NCBI GenBank assembly: GCA_022826645.1
Contig: JAJDUM010000083.1
Location: forward strand, 35,347-99,346
DNA: 64,000 nt
Direction: 5' to 3'
Origin: Candidatus Poribacteria bacterium
Lineage (GTDB): Bacteria; Poribacteria; WGA-4E; PCPOR2b
The notes beneath the pieces are model-generated. The model did not search any database and was not told the origin of the DNA. It saw only the letters and a list, made by a program, of their open reading frames with translations. Of the stretch, positions 1 through 9,164 are shown one piece after another. A program made the translations under genes and the position numbers. How positions within the stretch are numbered: the stretch's first letter is position 1; the number at the start of each line of letters is the position of its first letter.

Positions 1-448
1 CCACCCCGAGAACACCACCTGCTTCCCCCGCTTTCACCATATTGACATATAGATCGGAAAATACCCTCGGATGTTGCGCGAGCGCATCGTTAAGCGGTGA
101 GCCGTGCTCAACATCGTATTTGATCTGTTCAACCACCCGCCTGAGTTCAACGTTAGTGATCTGCTCAAGAGTTACCCCCAAAGCACGGGATAGCGGGACA
201 TAGGCGTTAATCAGCGTTGCCATCTGATATGTGAAGAACTCCACCTCTGCCGCCTTAATCCGAGTGGGCAAGAATGGAATCTGAATCCCTTTTCCATCTT
301 GGGTCTCTGCGGTATCTTCAACGATGCTCGTGGGCCAATATCCCATCACCTTTAATTTAGACACAAGTTCAGCTTTGCTACTTGCTTCTTGTGTGTTGTT
401 GACCACCGTTCCGGTACTGGTCAGGGCTTCGTAACGGAATCTTGGCAT
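1..448 (-). CDS. Type IV pilus / type II secretion inner-membrane protein (PilC/GspF family), partial
   Basis: The visible 149 N-terminal residues read from an ATG at 448 and run off the left edge. They begin MPRFRYEALTSTG, the usual opening of PilC/GspF proteins, followed by the first T2SSF helical domain (FFTYQMATLINAYVPLSRAL, then a stretch ending KAGEAGGVLGV). The family forms the inner-membrane platform that couples the assembly ATPase to pilin extraction. It lies 59 bases downstream of the PilB/GspE-like ATPase on the same strand, the usual pairing. Whether it serves a type IV pilus or a type II secretion system cannot be told, because the pilins and secretin are outside the window. Confidence 0.85.
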   Translation of the reverse strand, partial: MPRFRYEALTSTGTVVNNTQEASSKAELVSKLKVMGYWPTSIVEDTAETQDGKGIQIPFLPTRIKAAEVEFFTYQMATLINAYVPLSRALGVTLEQITNVELRRVVEQIKYDVEHGSPLNDALAQHPRVFSDLYVNMVKAGEAGGVLGV

Positions 449-507
449 CAGACACTTTCTCCTACAATGTGCAAAACATCCACGCATTACGTCTCACGTT
501 TCGACCT

Positions 508-2253
508 TCATACCACTTCGCCGATGTCAAACTCATCCTCTTGTGTGAGTCGCACAATTTCCTCGATTGTTGTGTAACCAGCGACCGCTTTCCTCCAACC
601 ATCCTCCCGCAACGTCTTCATTCCCATCCGCATTGCGGTGCGTTTCAACTGGCTCGCAGATGCTCTTTGAATCGTCATCTCGCGCAGCTCCTCACTCATC
701 AGGATAACCTCAAAGAGACCAATTCGTCCCTTATATCCACGACCGCGGCACTCTTTACATCCGACCGCACGCGGGATAAGCAGATCGGAGGTGATTACTC
801 CCGTCTGGCTTCCGAGTAGGTCTTGGACTTGCTCTGGTTCCGGTGTGTACATCTCATAGCAGTGCGGACAAACGCGACGTGCGAGCCGTTGGGCAATAAT
901 ACCTTCCAGCGTTGAGGCAACTAAGTACGGTTCTACCCCCATGTCTACTAACCGAGTAACTGCACTCGCTGCATCATTGGTGTGGAGTGAGCTAAAGACG
1001 AGGTGACCTGTCAAGGAGGTGTGGATCCCCATCTCCGCCGTTTCATAATCCCGAATTTCGCCGACTAACACCTTGTCTGGATCTTGACGCAAGATATGTC
1101 TCAACCCCGCTGCAAACGTCACATTTATCTCCGGATTCACCTGAATTTGGTTTATCCCTTCCAATTCGTACTCAACCGGATCTTCAATTGTAATGATCTT
1201 AACATCGGGAGTGTTAATTTCCTTCAAACAGGCATAGAGCGTTGTCGTTTTGCCGCTACCTGTGGGGCCCGTTGCCAAAATAATGCCGTGTGGTTTCTGA
1301 ATCATGCGGAAGAACTGGTCTAAGTTCTCCTCCAACAGACCGAGCTGCTCCAAGCCAAATGAGATGGATTGTTTATCAAGGATGCGGAGGACGACGCTTT
1401 CGCCGTGTACTGTGGGTACGGTCGAGACACGCAAATCAATCTGGCGATTGCCAACGCTCTGAACGGTGACGCCGATTTTCCCATCTAAGGGACGACGCCG
1501 TTCTGCAACGTTCATGCTCGCCATAATCTTAACACGGGAAGTAATTGCAGACTGGAGATGGGGAGGCGGGTTAGGTTGGTCTTCCAAAACACCGTCAATT
1601 CGATAACGGATTTTGAGTTCACCGGGGAAGGGTTCGATGTGAATGTCACTGGCACCCAATCGGACGGCATCTATGATAATCTGATCGACGGCATTCACAA
1701 CCGTCGGGTCTTGGCTCAGGTCTTGCTCGCTGATACCGAAGTCGTCAATCGTTTCACGTTCAAGCGTGGCAACTGCGCCAACAGGGCCCTTAATGCCTTC
1801 GCTCAGAATGGCGCCGGCGGTCTTACCGTAGGCACGGATAATGGCTGCTTCGATGTCCCCTTCATCTGCAAGGACGGTTTCAATCTCGCAGTCCGTGACC
1901 AGCCGCATCTCATCGATTAGCCGGATATCCAATGTATCCGCCATCGCAACAGTGAGTGTTCCTTCGTTCAAGCGAACTGGCAAAACCTTGTTCCGGTAGG
2001 CAAAGCTTGCCGAAACTCGCTCAGTTGCCTCATTCTCTGGAACAACATCTTCAAGTAGAGTGCACGATACCCCGTGCTCAAAAGCCTGCTTGGCAAGTGT
2101 GAGCGACTTGGAGTCTACAAACTTTGAGAGTGCCTGCGTGTAGGTAACACCCGTCTGTTCGACTTCCTCAAGGACCTGCTGATGCTCATCTTCGGAGATT
2201 AGATTCGAATCGAGTATCAGTTGTACTAACGACTGCCCCACCGAATTCTGCAT
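508..2253 (-). CDS. Type IV pilus assembly / type II secretion ATPase (PilB/GspE family)
   Basis: A 581-residue hexameric secretion ATPase that powers pilus or pseudopilus assembly at the cytoplasmic face of the inner membrane. Residues 1-150 form an N-terminal MshEN/T2SSE-N type domain. The ATPase core follows, with Walker A GPTGSGKT at 329-336, an Asp box near ITIEDPVEYE (355-363), Walker B region around DKVLVGEIRD (393-402) and the His box HTSLTGHLVFSSLHT (411-425). A zinc-binding tetracysteine is present as CPHC (462-465) and CKEC (499-502). All elements of an active extension ATPase are intact and the length is normal. It precedes the pilC/gspF-like gene on the same strand. PilB versus GspE is not resolvable from this segment. 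Confidence 0.92.
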   Translation of the reverse strand: MQNSVGQSLVQLILDSNLISEDEHQQVLEEVEQTGVTYTQALSKFVDSKSLTLAKQAFEHGVSCTLLEDVVPENEATERVSASFAYRNKVLPVRLNEGTLTVAMADTLDIRLIDEMRLVTDCEIETVLADEGDIEAAIIRAYGKTAGAILSEGIKGPVGAVATLERETIDDFGISEQDLSQDPTVVNAVDQIIIDAVRLGASDIHIEPFPGELKIRYRIDGVLEDQPNPPPHLQSAITSRVKIMASMNVAERRRPLDGKIGVTVQSVGNRQIDLRVSTVPTVHGESVVLRILDKQSISFGLEQLGLLEENLDQFFRMIQKPHGIILATGPTGSGKTTTLYACLKEINTPDVKIITIEDPVEYELEGINQIQVNPEINVTFAAGLRHILRQDPDKVLVGEIRDYETAEMGIHTSLTGHLVFSSLHTNDAASAVTRLVDMGVEPYLVASTLEGIIAQRLARRVCPHCYEMYTPEPEQVQDLLGSQTGVITSDLLIPRAVGCKECRGRGYKGRIGLFEVILMSEELREMTIQRASASQLKRTAMRMGMKTLREDGWRKAVAGYTTIEEIVRLTQEDEFDIGEVV

Positions 2254-2391
2254 TTCTTGATCCCCTTCTATCTTCCAATCTTTTACTGGAGATTCGTTTC
2301 GTGCATAGGTAGACGCAGAAGGGTGGGTGAGGTTTAGACATCCGATAGCAGGTGATTTCTCTTAACAGAATGTCAATAAAGGTTCAATTTC

Positions 2392-3087
2392 TCATATTCG
2401 ATTCTCTGAGTCCAAAAACCCCTGGAGTTCCTGAAGGGTTGTCAGTTTGACATCGACGAGTGATGCATCGGGGTACTCCTTGTTTTCCTCTCCCACTAAC
2501 CAAGCAGTCCACATTCCCACGCCCTTTGCACCGACCACATCGTCCGAATACGTATCTCCAGCATAAACTGATTCCTCAGGGGAGACGCCTAATCCCGTCA
2601 ACGCCGCGTGGAATATCCCCGGCTCTGGTTTAGATACGCCAACAACAGTTGAATCGATTACTATGTCCAGCAAGGGGGAGAGATCGTACTCGTCGCACCA
2701 GCCTTGTGTGTTACCAAAGTTGTTGCTGATTACACCGAGTTGATATCGATCGCGAAGGGGTATAAGCCACCGACGGTTGCGCTCAAGGCTTACTTGTGCA
2801 CCTTCACAGAAAAAATCTACATACTGCTCTTTAACGTCCGAATCTAAACCGAGTCCTTCGTAAATGCCAGTCGCAATGATATCCATCGTTTCACGCAGTG
2901 TAAGTTTGGGACCTTTTCCACTGCCGATGAGCCCGTCAACAGCGGCACGATCCACCCGATCGAATGTCTCTCGATCAACCTCTGGATACATCTTCTGGAG
3001 GAAGTTGTATGTTCGGTCTCGCCAATGAATTCCATTCCCATCGAGTGTACCACCAAAGTCGAACAACAATGCCCGAATTCCAATCAT
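2392..3087 (-). CDS. HAD-family hydrolase
   Basis: A 231-residue haloacid-dehalogenase superfamily hydrolase, cytoplasmic. Motif I is LLFDFGGTLD with the nucleophile at about residue 10; motif II is GVISNN; motif III Lys is in VSKPEPGIFHAAL; motif IV is YAGDTYSDDVVGAK. The second Asp of the usual DxDx motif I is Gly here, a variant common in DFGGTL-type HADs, so a specific phosphatase substrate cannot be assigned. I chose the ATG at 3087 because it has a GAGGAG ribosome-binding site eight bases upstream; an in-frame TTG lies one codon earlier. A hairpin at 3194-3226 separates it from the upstream ThDP enzyme, so it may have its own promoter. Confidence 0.85.
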   Translation of the reverse strand: MIGIRALLFDFGGTLDGNGIHWRDRTYNFLQKMYPEVDRETFDRVDRAAVDGLIGSGKGPKLTLRETMDIIATGIYEGLGLDSDVKEQYVDFFCEGAQVSLERNRRWLIPLRDRYQLGVISNNFGNTQGWCDEYDLSPLLDIVIDSTVVGVSKPEPGIFHAALTGLGVSPEESVYAGDTYSDDVVGAKGVGMWTAWLVGEENKEYPDASLVDVKLTTLQELQGFLDSENRI

Positions 3088-3193
3088 CAATCAACTCCTC
3101 ATAAGGGTAAGACTAGTGTATATTCCCAAGAATATGAACCCAAGATTTCTCTCTTTAAAAGGTTTTACCTCTTACACCTAAACCAATACAGAA

Positions 3194-3226
3194 AGAAGCC
3201 GAGCTATTGACAATAACTCGGCTTCT
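3194..3226 (-). terminator. Hairpin terminator after the ThDP-enzyme gene
   Basis: Perfect 10-bp inverted repeat AGAAGCCGAG (3194-3203) / CTCGGCTTCT (3217-3226) with a 13-base loop. On the minus strand the stem is followed by a T-rich stretch (TTCTG). It lies 30 bases beyond the stop of the gene at 3256-4884. Confidence 0.55.
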
Positions 3227-3255
3227 GTTGCGCGTACCTTAACTGAATATGGGTT

Positions 3256-4884
3256 TCAGACTCTTCGCAGTGGATCCGTCTGCAACCACCCAATCATACT
3301 GATGATCTCTTCCTGTTGATCTTGCATTGACACCTCAATGAGTGCAGGCAGGTCCGCAGCGAGTGCGTCTTGTAGCACACCTTTGAAGTCCGCTATCTCA
3401 TCAACCCGTACCGCGTAAGCACCGAAAGATTTGGCAAACTCAATGAAATCCGGGTTGCTCAGGTCCGTATCAATGGTGCGTCCATTGCATCCTTTTTGTT
3501 GAGATCCTTTTATTGCGCTCAATGCGCCGTCGTTTACAACAATCGTTACAACATTGATGCCATACATCATTGCAGTGGCTAATTCAGGAGAGCCCATCAT
3601 GAACCCGCCGTCACCACTGAAGCACACGACCGGTTTGTCCGGATGCGCGACTTTTGCGCCGAGAGCAGCAGGAAAAGCATATCCGAGTGCGACACCGATG
3701 TTCGGATAAAGGAAGGTTTGTGGATCCAACACTGGGTATTCGGCGAACGAGGCGTAGCCAATGCCATGAACATCGACGGCGAGAATCCCGTCATCTGGAA
3801 GTACTTCTCTTATCTCCGGCAAAAGGGGCAGGGGAGGTTGAGCAGCAAATCGCTCTCGAATCCGCTCCAACGGTCGTGTCCATGAGTCCTTGCCTCCATC
3901 GATTTCCTCGATTAATGCCTGTAGGGTCAATTTAAGATCGCCAACCACCCCAACGTCGCATGGGTACTCTCGGCCGATTTCTCTCTCGTCCTCGTCAAGC
4001 TGGATTAATGGGCGTGGTGGTTGGAAAGTCCAAGTCCGCGTATCAATTGATGTGAAACGGGGACCAACGGCGAGTGTGCAATCCGCCATCTGCATCGCCT
4101 GATAGCCCGGGTAACCGTAGACAATCTGCAATGCCAACGGGTGATCTTCAGGTAAAGCGCCCTTTGCACATCGCGCTACAGCAACCGGGGCGTTGAGTTT
4201 CTCCGCAAGCTGCTGCAATTCTTCACGGGCATCGGAGTGGATGACCGCTGATCCCGCAAACAGGACTGGTCTCTCCGCATTTCTTAGTGCTTCCGCTGCC
4301 GATTGAAGGTCAGCAGGGTTGGGCGGAGCGGCTGGCTCTCGTTCCACGCGCGGTGGAATAGATACTTCACCTTCGCCGGTGACCACATCCATCGGAAATT
4401 CCAACACGACCGGTCCCGGACGGCCTGATCGCATGGCGCGGAACGCATTTTCGACGACCGTGGGGATGTCCTCTATCGTCTGCGCGATTGCACAGTACTT
4501 TGTGACAGATTCAAAGAAACTCATCTGATCCAAGCCGTGGAACATCTTGCTCGGATCTCTTGCGTAGAATTCGGAGTCGCTCTGTCCCGTGATTAGCAAG
4601 ACAGGCACACAATCTGTGGCCGCTTCCACAATTCCCGTCGATGCGTTGCTCGCACCGGGTCCCGGGACCGTTAGTGCAACCCCAACGTCTCCGGTAGAAC
4701 GCGCGTATCCGTCAGCCATCTGTGTTGAAGCGTATTCATGGCGGACGAGATAGTGATCAATGACACCTGCCCCATGACGAAGGAGCGAGTCATATATCTG
4801 TATGTTCTGTGTTCCCGGCATACCGAAAACGCAACGTACTCCCTGAGCTTTCAAACACTCAATAAGAATATCTCCACCTTTCAT
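3256..4884 (-). CDS. Thiamine-diphosphate enzyme, acetolactate synthase large-subunit-like
   Basis: A 542-residue ThDP-dependent enzyme with the three-domain plan of acetohydroxyacid synthase, pyruvate oxidase and benzoylformate decarboxylase. The N-terminal pyrimidine-binding domain has the cofactor-activating Glu at residue 50 (LVRHEYAS); a central transhydrogenase-like domain follows (about 190-320); the C-terminal domain carries the ThDP/Mg motif starting SGDGGFMMG and ending VVNDG. Likely reaction is decarboxylation or ligation of a 2-oxo acid such as pyruvate. There is no adjacent small regulatory subunit (ilvN) or ilvC, so a catabolic or side-branch role is as likely as branched-chain amino-acid synthesis. 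The ATG at 4884 has a GGAGA ribosome-binding site. Substrate is not certain. Confidence 0.8.
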   Translation of the reverse strand: MKGGDILIECLKAQGVRCVFGMPGTQNIQIYDSLLRHGAGVIDHYLVRHEYASTQMADGYARSTGDVGVALTVPGPGASNASTGIVEAATDCVPVLLITGQSDSEFYARDPSKMFHGLDQMSFFESVTKYCAIAQTIEDIPTVVENAFRAMRSGRPGPVVLEFPMDVVTGEGEVSIPPRVEREPAAPPNPADLQSAAEALRNAERPVLFAGSAVIHSDAREELQQLAEKLNAPVAVARCAKGALPEDHPLALQIVYGYPGYQAMQMADCTLAVGPRFTSIDTRTWTFQPPRPLIQLDEDEREIGREYPCDVGVVGDLKLTLQALIEEIDGGKDSWTRPLERIRERFAAQPPLPLLPEIREVLPDDGILAVDVHGIGYASFAEYPVLDPQTFLYPNIGVALGYAFPAALGAKVAHPDKPVVCFSGDGGFMMGSPELATAMMYGINVVTIVVNDGALSAIKGSQQKGCNGRTIDTDLSNPDFIEFAKSFGAYAVRVDEIADFKGVLQDALAADLPALIEVSMQDQQEEIISMIGWLQTDPLRRV

Positions 4885-5011
4885 AAGTGTGTTCTCCTTA
4901 GTGGCAACATAAGTTAGTAGCAGCTTGCAATGCTTACCTTTTTAATTTATGACTTCAGAAGTTGCTATTATAACCTATCTTTAAAAGGAAATCTATTCTT
5001 TCGTTAGAAAA

Positions 5012-5380
5012 TTAGGGGCATTTGGTTTTTCTGTAGGAGGCATTTCCTAATCCCGACACTTCGCTCTGTGAGCGACTTCCCAACTCCGCCTTTTCAAGCA
5101 AGACGGATAAAAAGTCCAAAAGCCTGTTTGAAAAGTCCTTTTGGGTAAATGATTTGCCCTGAAACCGAGTTTTTTCTTCAAAACTCGGTTTCTTCTGCAA
5201 TTCAGAAGGGCATATACTATTCAACGCCATAATTATCACTGGATTCAGCAATCCGTGCAATGGTAAGGGCTTGGTTCTACCAACGGTTTGAGAGATCCCC
5301 AATGCCGCTCGCTGTGGATTGACAAATCCACAGCACTTTAGGGCAGAGTCTTGCTTTTTAAAACAGGTTCTAAAGAACAT
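5012..5380. repeat. Gene-free segment with repeat character; only spurious ORFs
   Basis: The stretch 4885-5618 holds no convincing gene. A minus-strand reading frame spans 5012-5380 but has no plausible ribosome-binding site and a composition dominated by hairpin sequence. The segment contains a perfect 13-bp inverted repeat (5161-5192) and a smaller hairpin TCGCTC-TGT-GAGCGA (5061-5075). A related hairpin core (CTCGCTCTCTGTAGCG) recurs at 24018-24033. I read it as a non-coding, probably dispersed, repeat unit; other copies of the full unit are not present in the window, so dispersal is inferred. Confidence 0.4.
5161..5192. repeat. Perfect 13-bp inverted repeat
   Basis: Arms GAAACCGAGTTTT (5161-5173) and AAAACTCGGTTTC (5180-5192) are exact reverse complements around a 6-base loop TTCTTC. 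There is no neighbouring gene end for it to terminate, which favours a palindromic repeat element over a terminator. Confidence 0.8.
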
Positions 5381-5618
5381 GCCATAACTCTCACTTTGGT
5401 TGTCAGAGTTGGTTTTCTTAGTGAACGCTTAAGGTTGCGTTCATGCAATCAAGGGGCGATGGGCGCGAACTGACTCAATCAGGTTACGGAATTCCGTGAC
5501 TATTCCAAAATTAGAAATAGGCAATTGATCGGTCTTTTCTGTTCAAATCCAGTGTTGGTGCGGGATTGCGCGAAAAAGAACTGTGGCTCTCGCAGGTGTC
5601 TATCTGCCAGATTTTTTG

Positions 5619-5647
5619 TTGCAAATAATCTGGATCTGATATATAAT
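5619..5647 (+). promoter_or_regulatory. Sigma-70-type promoter of the nuo operon
   Basis: TTGCAA (5619-5624), 17-base spacer, TATAAT (5642-5647). It stands about 155 bases ahead of nuoA, the first gene of a long same-strand operon, leaving a 5' leader of roughly 150 bases. Confidence 0.65.
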
Positions 5648-5802
5648 TATGCGGTGAATGCGAATCATTGAACTACATAGGTGCCCAGTTTCGGTCCTTC
5701 TTAGCTCTCAGTTTGTGAGAAATTTCACAACCCACCTCGAAAGGACAAGGCAAATTTTCGGTCGTATATGTAAAGCGACGCAGCGGCGCGAAGGTTTACC
5801 TT

Positions 5803-6204
5803 GTGGAACAAATGCTCTTTAATTTCGCAAATGTGTTACTCTTTCTGGTTGTTGGCTGCTTGTTTGTCACGCTTAACCTTGTCGTCTCTCGCCTGCTTCA
5901 AACCCGACTTTTCACCGACGAAAAGTATATGCCCTATGAGTGTGGTGAGGATCCGATTGGTGATACTCGCATCAAGTTTAATGCGCGCTTCTATGTCATT
6001 GCGCTAATTTTCCTGATCTTTGATGTTGAGATTGTGTTTCTATTTCCGTGGGGTGTGGTGTTCCGTGAGATTGGGATTCTCGCATTTGTCGAGATGCTTA
6101 TTTTTATCTTTATGCTGTTGGTCGGCCTCGCCTATATCTGGGTGAAAGGAGATCTTCAATGGATCCGCTCGATCCAGTCTGTAAGGGAGGAAGTTGAACA
6201 ATGA
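5803..6204 (+). CDS. nuoA: NADH-quinone oxidoreductase subunit A
   Basis: Complex I membrane subunit of 133 residues with three predicted transmembrane helices, part of the proton-pumping arm near the quinone channel. The family signature is clear: [19 protein letters not shown], then [21 protein letters not shown], where the acidic residues of the second helix are conserved. The GTG at 5803 follows an AAGG ribosome-binding site; an internal ATG three codons later is the alternative. The stop overlaps the nuoB start by four bases (ATGA). First gene of an 11-gene nuo operon. Confidence 0.95.
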   Translation: MEQMLFNFANVLLFLVVGCLFVTLNLVVSRLLQTRLFTDEKYMPYECGEDPIGDTRIKFNARFYVIALIFLIFDVEIVFLFPWGVVFREIGILAFVEMLIFIFMLLVGLAYIWVKGDLQWIRSIQSVREEVEQ

Positions 6205-6851
6205 TAATCGAAGAGAAACTGGACAAGAATATCATCGTCACCTCTATTGATGCTGTCGCCAACTGGGCGCGAGCCTCCTCTTTGTGGCCCATGACCTTTG
6301 GACTGGCATGTTGTGCCATCGAGTTTATGGCGACCGCAGCCTCAAATTATGATTTAGATCGCTTTGGTGCCGGGGTTCCACGCGCGACGCCGCGTCAATC
6401 CGATCTCATTATTGTGTCGGGAACCGTAACGCTGAAAATGGCGACTCGGATTAAGCGCCTATACGAACAGATGCCCGAACCGAAATATGTTATTTCTATG
6501 GGAAGCTGCGCCACGAGCGGTGGTCCCTACTGGCAGCACGGCTATCATGTCCTCAAGGGCGTAGATCGAATTATTCCTGTTGATGTTTATGTGCCCGGTT
6601 GCCCTCCCCGACCCGAAGCGGTGCTTGAAGGCTTGATGAAGCTGCAGGAAAAGATTAAAACACAAACGGTTGCAAAACGAACAAGTGTGCCTTTCTTGAA
6701 GAAGCTCTTCACGAAGACAGACTTGGAAAATAATGAAGAGGCGATGGCTGCAGCGCAGGCTGAAGCAGAAGAACACTCGGCAGCAGAAGAAGGGCAGGAC
6801 GATCAAGTTGCTCAAAACTCCGAGCGAGCCGGGGAAGAAGCCGCCAGTTAA
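6201..6851 (+). CDS. nuoB: NADH-quinone oxidoreductase subunit B, with charged C-terminal extension
   Basis: The PSST subunit that carries iron-sulfur cluster N2, the last redox centre before quinone. The four cluster ligands are visible: Cys37-Cys38 ([10 protein letters not shown]), Cys103 ([12 protein letters not shown]) and Cys134 ([10 protein letters not shown]). The core ends near residue 160; a further ~55 residues rich in Glu, Ala, Gln and Lys follow and are not part of the usual fold. Total length is 216 residues, longer than most bacterial NuoB. Start codon overlaps nuoA. A gap of 181 bases separates it from nuoC. Confidence 0.95.
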   Translation: MIIEEKLDKNIIVTSIDAVANWARASSLWPMTFGLACCAIEFMATAASNYDLDRFGAGVPRATPRQSDLIIVSGTVTLKMATRIKRLYEQMPEPKYVISMGSCATSGGPYWQHGYHVLKGVDRIIPVDVYVPGCPPRPEAVLEGLMKLQEKIKTQTVAKRTSVPFLKKLFTKTDLENNEEAMAAAQAEAEEHSAAEEGQDDQVAQNSERAGEEAAS

Positions 6852-7032
6852 AATACGAGCGGATGGTTGAATGGGGAGAGCAAAGACCGACCTCCCGTAA
6901 TTGTTTTTTTTACAGGCTGGATTCTACGCAACCTATTTTCACATATTCCTTGGCGACCTGTCGAAGGAGCAAAATCTTAGAAGGGAGAATTGCAGCGCTG
7001 TGGATAACTCCCAAAAGCGTTGATGCCTTTCC

Positions 7033-7518
7033 GTGACACCACAAGAAATCTACGAAAACCTAAAAGATAAATTTGGAGAATCAATCGTCTCGTTTGAAGA
7101 GGACATTGCGGATCCCTTTGTTACCGTTGCCGCTAAATCGCTCGCCGATGTCGCACAGTATCTCGCCCAAGATGAAGCACTCGCTTTCGATTTCTTAATG
7201 TGTTTGAGTGGGGTTGATCTCGGTGCGAAAGATCCCAACTATTACGTCGTATATCACCTCTACTCAATGCCCCGCCGTCATAAACTGGTACTGAAAATTC
7301 TTCTCTCGAAAGAGGAAGAACCCCACGTTTCCACCGTTGAACATATCTGGAGAACCGCCAACTGGCATGAGCGGGAGACGTACGATCTGTACGGGATTAT
7401 CTTCGATGGCCACAGTGATTTACGGAGAATCCTGCTTCCAGACGATTGGGAAGGCTACCCGATGCGGAAGGATTATACAGAGCCTGAGTTCTATCGAGGA
7501 ATGCGAGTGCCTTATTGA
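7033..7518 (+). CDS. nuoC: NADH-quinone oxidoreductase subunit C
   Basis: The 30-kDa peripheral-arm subunit of complex I, 161 residues. The diagnostic segment is YHLYSMPRRHKLVLKI, then WRTANWHERETYDLYGI and the C-terminal RRILLPDDWEGYPMRKDY. The start is GTG at 7033; the nearby upstream ATG is out of frame. It is separate from nuoD rather than fused, and the two are split by a small antitoxin-like gene. Confidence 0.95.
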   Translation: MTPQEIYENLKDKFGESIVSFEEDIADPFVTVAAKSLADVAQYLAQDEALAFDFLMCLSGVDLGAKDPNYYVVYHLYSMPRRHKLVLKILLSKEEEPHVSTVEHIWRTANWHERETYDLYGIIFDGHSDLRRILLPDDWEGYPMRKDYTEPEFYRGMRVPY

Positions 7519-7543
7519 TGTTCATGGAGAGGGAGCAAAAACG

Positions 7544-7789
7544 ATGGTGCTTACAGAACAGTATCAACAACAGATTATTGATATGATTAAAGAATTGCCA
7601 GAAGAAAAACTAGCCGTAGTTGTTGATTTTGTGACATCCCTAAAGGGTGAATATCAACCGTGTGCAGGGAAAAATATAGTCAAACTTGGTGGCCTATGGG
7701 AAGGTTTTGAACCGACTGATAAAGAAATTCAAGAAGCGCGGAAAGAAATATGGCATCATCTTGAAAGGATTGTTATCTTCAACACATGA
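7544..7789 (+). CDS. Small DUF2281/VapB-like antitoxin protein, orphan
   Basis: An 81-residue protein starting at the ATG at 7544, with GGAGAGGGAGC eight bases upstream. It opens MVLTEQYQQQIIDMIKELPE, followed by LAVVVDFVTSLKGEY, and has a later segment LGGLWEGFEPTDKEIQEARK. That layout, a 'LPEEK..V.DFV..L' helix followed by 'GL.....T..EI.EARKE.W', resembles DUF2281/VapB-like antitoxins that normally precede a PIN-domain toxin. No toxin follows: the 148 bases before nuoD hold no open frame. It sits between nuoC and nuoD, 25 bases after nuoC, and so would be co-transcribed with complex I. Function as an antitoxin is inferred from sequence style only. Confidence 0.6.
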   Translation: MVLTEQYQQQIIDMIKELPEEKLAVVVDFVTSLKGEYQPCAGKNIVKLGGLWEGFEPTDKEIQEARKEIWHHLERIVIFNT

Positions 7790-7937
7790 CTTGCGATTTG
7801 GACCGCATTCCATACAGCCAGAGCCAACAATCTGAGATGACTGTGCACCAACTTTATATAACATGACCAGACGCTGAAAATTTTGAGGTCAGCTAATCTT
7901 CTATCAGTTAATCTGATTAGGTTAAAGGAAATCCATC

Positions 7938-9116
7938 ATGGCAGCACCAGAACAGGACAGCAAAATCATCGAACTGAAGCCATTCACAGATGAAATGATT
8001 GTAAGCATGGGACCTCAGCATCCAAGCACCCATGGCGTGCTGAGGCTTGAGTTGAAACTGGATGGCGAAGTTGTTCGGGACGCAATTCCCCATGTCGGTT
8101 ACTTGCACCGCTGCTTTGAAAAACATTCTGAAAACCTCAATTATCAGCAGATTATTCCGTTTACCGATCGGATGGATTATATCGCAGCGATGAATATGAA
8201 CTGGGGATTCTGTTTGGCTGTTGAGCAGTTAATGGCGAAAGAAGAGGGTAAATTCCCCGGGGTGCCTGAGCGAGGCGAATACCTTCGTATCCTCATCGGT
8301 GAATTGAACCGAATCGGAAGCCATCTTCTGTCATTCGGCACCTATGGCATGGACATCGGTGCATTCACCCCGTTCCTTTACGCCTTTAGAGATCGTGAGA
8401 AGATCCTCCTGCTTTTCGAAAAAATCTGTGGTGCTCGGCTGACGTACAATTATATCCGTGTCGGTGGGGTTTCAAGGGATACACCGCCGGGCTTTCTTGA
8501 TGAGGTTAAGGAATTTATCGACTATTTCGAGCCGCAGATTGATGTATACAACTCGCTATTGACCGCCAATCGAATCTTCATTGAACGCACAGCAAATGTC
8601 GCTGTCATGGACGCGGAAATGGCGATTAACTACGGCATTACGGGTCCTAATCTCCGTGGAGCAGGATTACAATGGGATCTGCGCAAGGATGAAACTTACT
8701 CCATCTATGATCGATTTGACTTTGATGTTCCAGTTGGCAGAGACATTCCGGAGCTTGGCGTAGTCTCTGGCGATTGTTGGAATCGCTATAAAGTCCGAAT
8801 GGACGAGATGAAAGAATCTGTCCGCATCATTCGACAAATCCTTGACTCCGGCCTTCCTGATGGTCCCATTCAGGCAGAGCTCAAAGCGGTGAGGCCGCCC
8901 AAGGGCGAAATCTTTTCCCGAAGTGAAGCTCCCCGCGGAGAACTAGGATTCTACATCGTAAGTGATGGAACGCCGAAGCCGGTACGTGTGAAAGCCAAGT
9001 CCCCCTGTTTTACGGCACTAAGTGCGTTGCAGGAGTTGAGTCGAGGATTAATGGTTGCGGACATCATCGCAATTATTGGAAGCATTGATATTGTCATGGG
9101 AGAGGTTGATCGCTAG
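7938..9116 (+). CDS. nuoD: NADH-quinone oxidoreductase subunit D
   Basis: The 49-kDa quinone-site subunit of complex I, 392 residues. It carries the family opening SMGPQHPSTHGVLRLELKLDGE, the Tyr/His region GYLHRCFEKHSENLNY that shapes the quinone headgroup site, and the C-terminal signature ADIIAIIGSIDIVMGEVDR. The ATG at 7938 follows a ribosome-binding site AAAGGAA. Full length for the family. Confidence 0.96.
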   Translation: MAAPEQDSKIIELKPFTDEMIVSMGPQHPSTHGVLRLELKLDGEVVRDAIPHVGYLHRCFEKHSENLNYQQIIPFTDRMDYIAAMNMNWGFCLAVEQLMAKEEGKFPGVPERGEYLRILIGELNRIGSHLLSFGTYGMDIGAFTPFLYAFRDREKILLLFEKICGARLTYNYIRVGGVSRDTPPGFLDEVKEFIDYFEPQIDVYNSLLTANRIFIERTANVAVMDAEMAINYGITGPNLRGAGLQWDLRKDETYSIYDRFDFDVPVGRDIPELGVVSGDCWNRYKVRMDEMKESVRIIRQILDSGLPDGPIQAELKAVRPPKGEIFSRSEAPRGELGFYIVSDGTPKPVRVKAKSPCFTALSALQELSRGLMVADIIAIIGSIDIVMGEVDR

Positions 9117-9164
9117 ATTCTGATGCTATCTTTGCGGATCGCCTTTCACGCATAAGGAGTTTGA

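Noticed and set aside
5012..5380. 122-residue minus-strand frame as a gene
   Set aside because: No ribosome-binding site, runs through a perfect palindrome and has no family-like pattern.
5541..5560. GTTCAAATCC resembling the T-loop of a tRNA
   Set aside because: No acceptor, D-arm or anticodon stem can be formed around it.
7337..7543. Longer start for the antitoxin-like gene inside nuoC
   Set aside because: The extra 69 residues are an out-of-frame shadow of nuoC; the ATG at 7544 has a proper ribosome-binding site.
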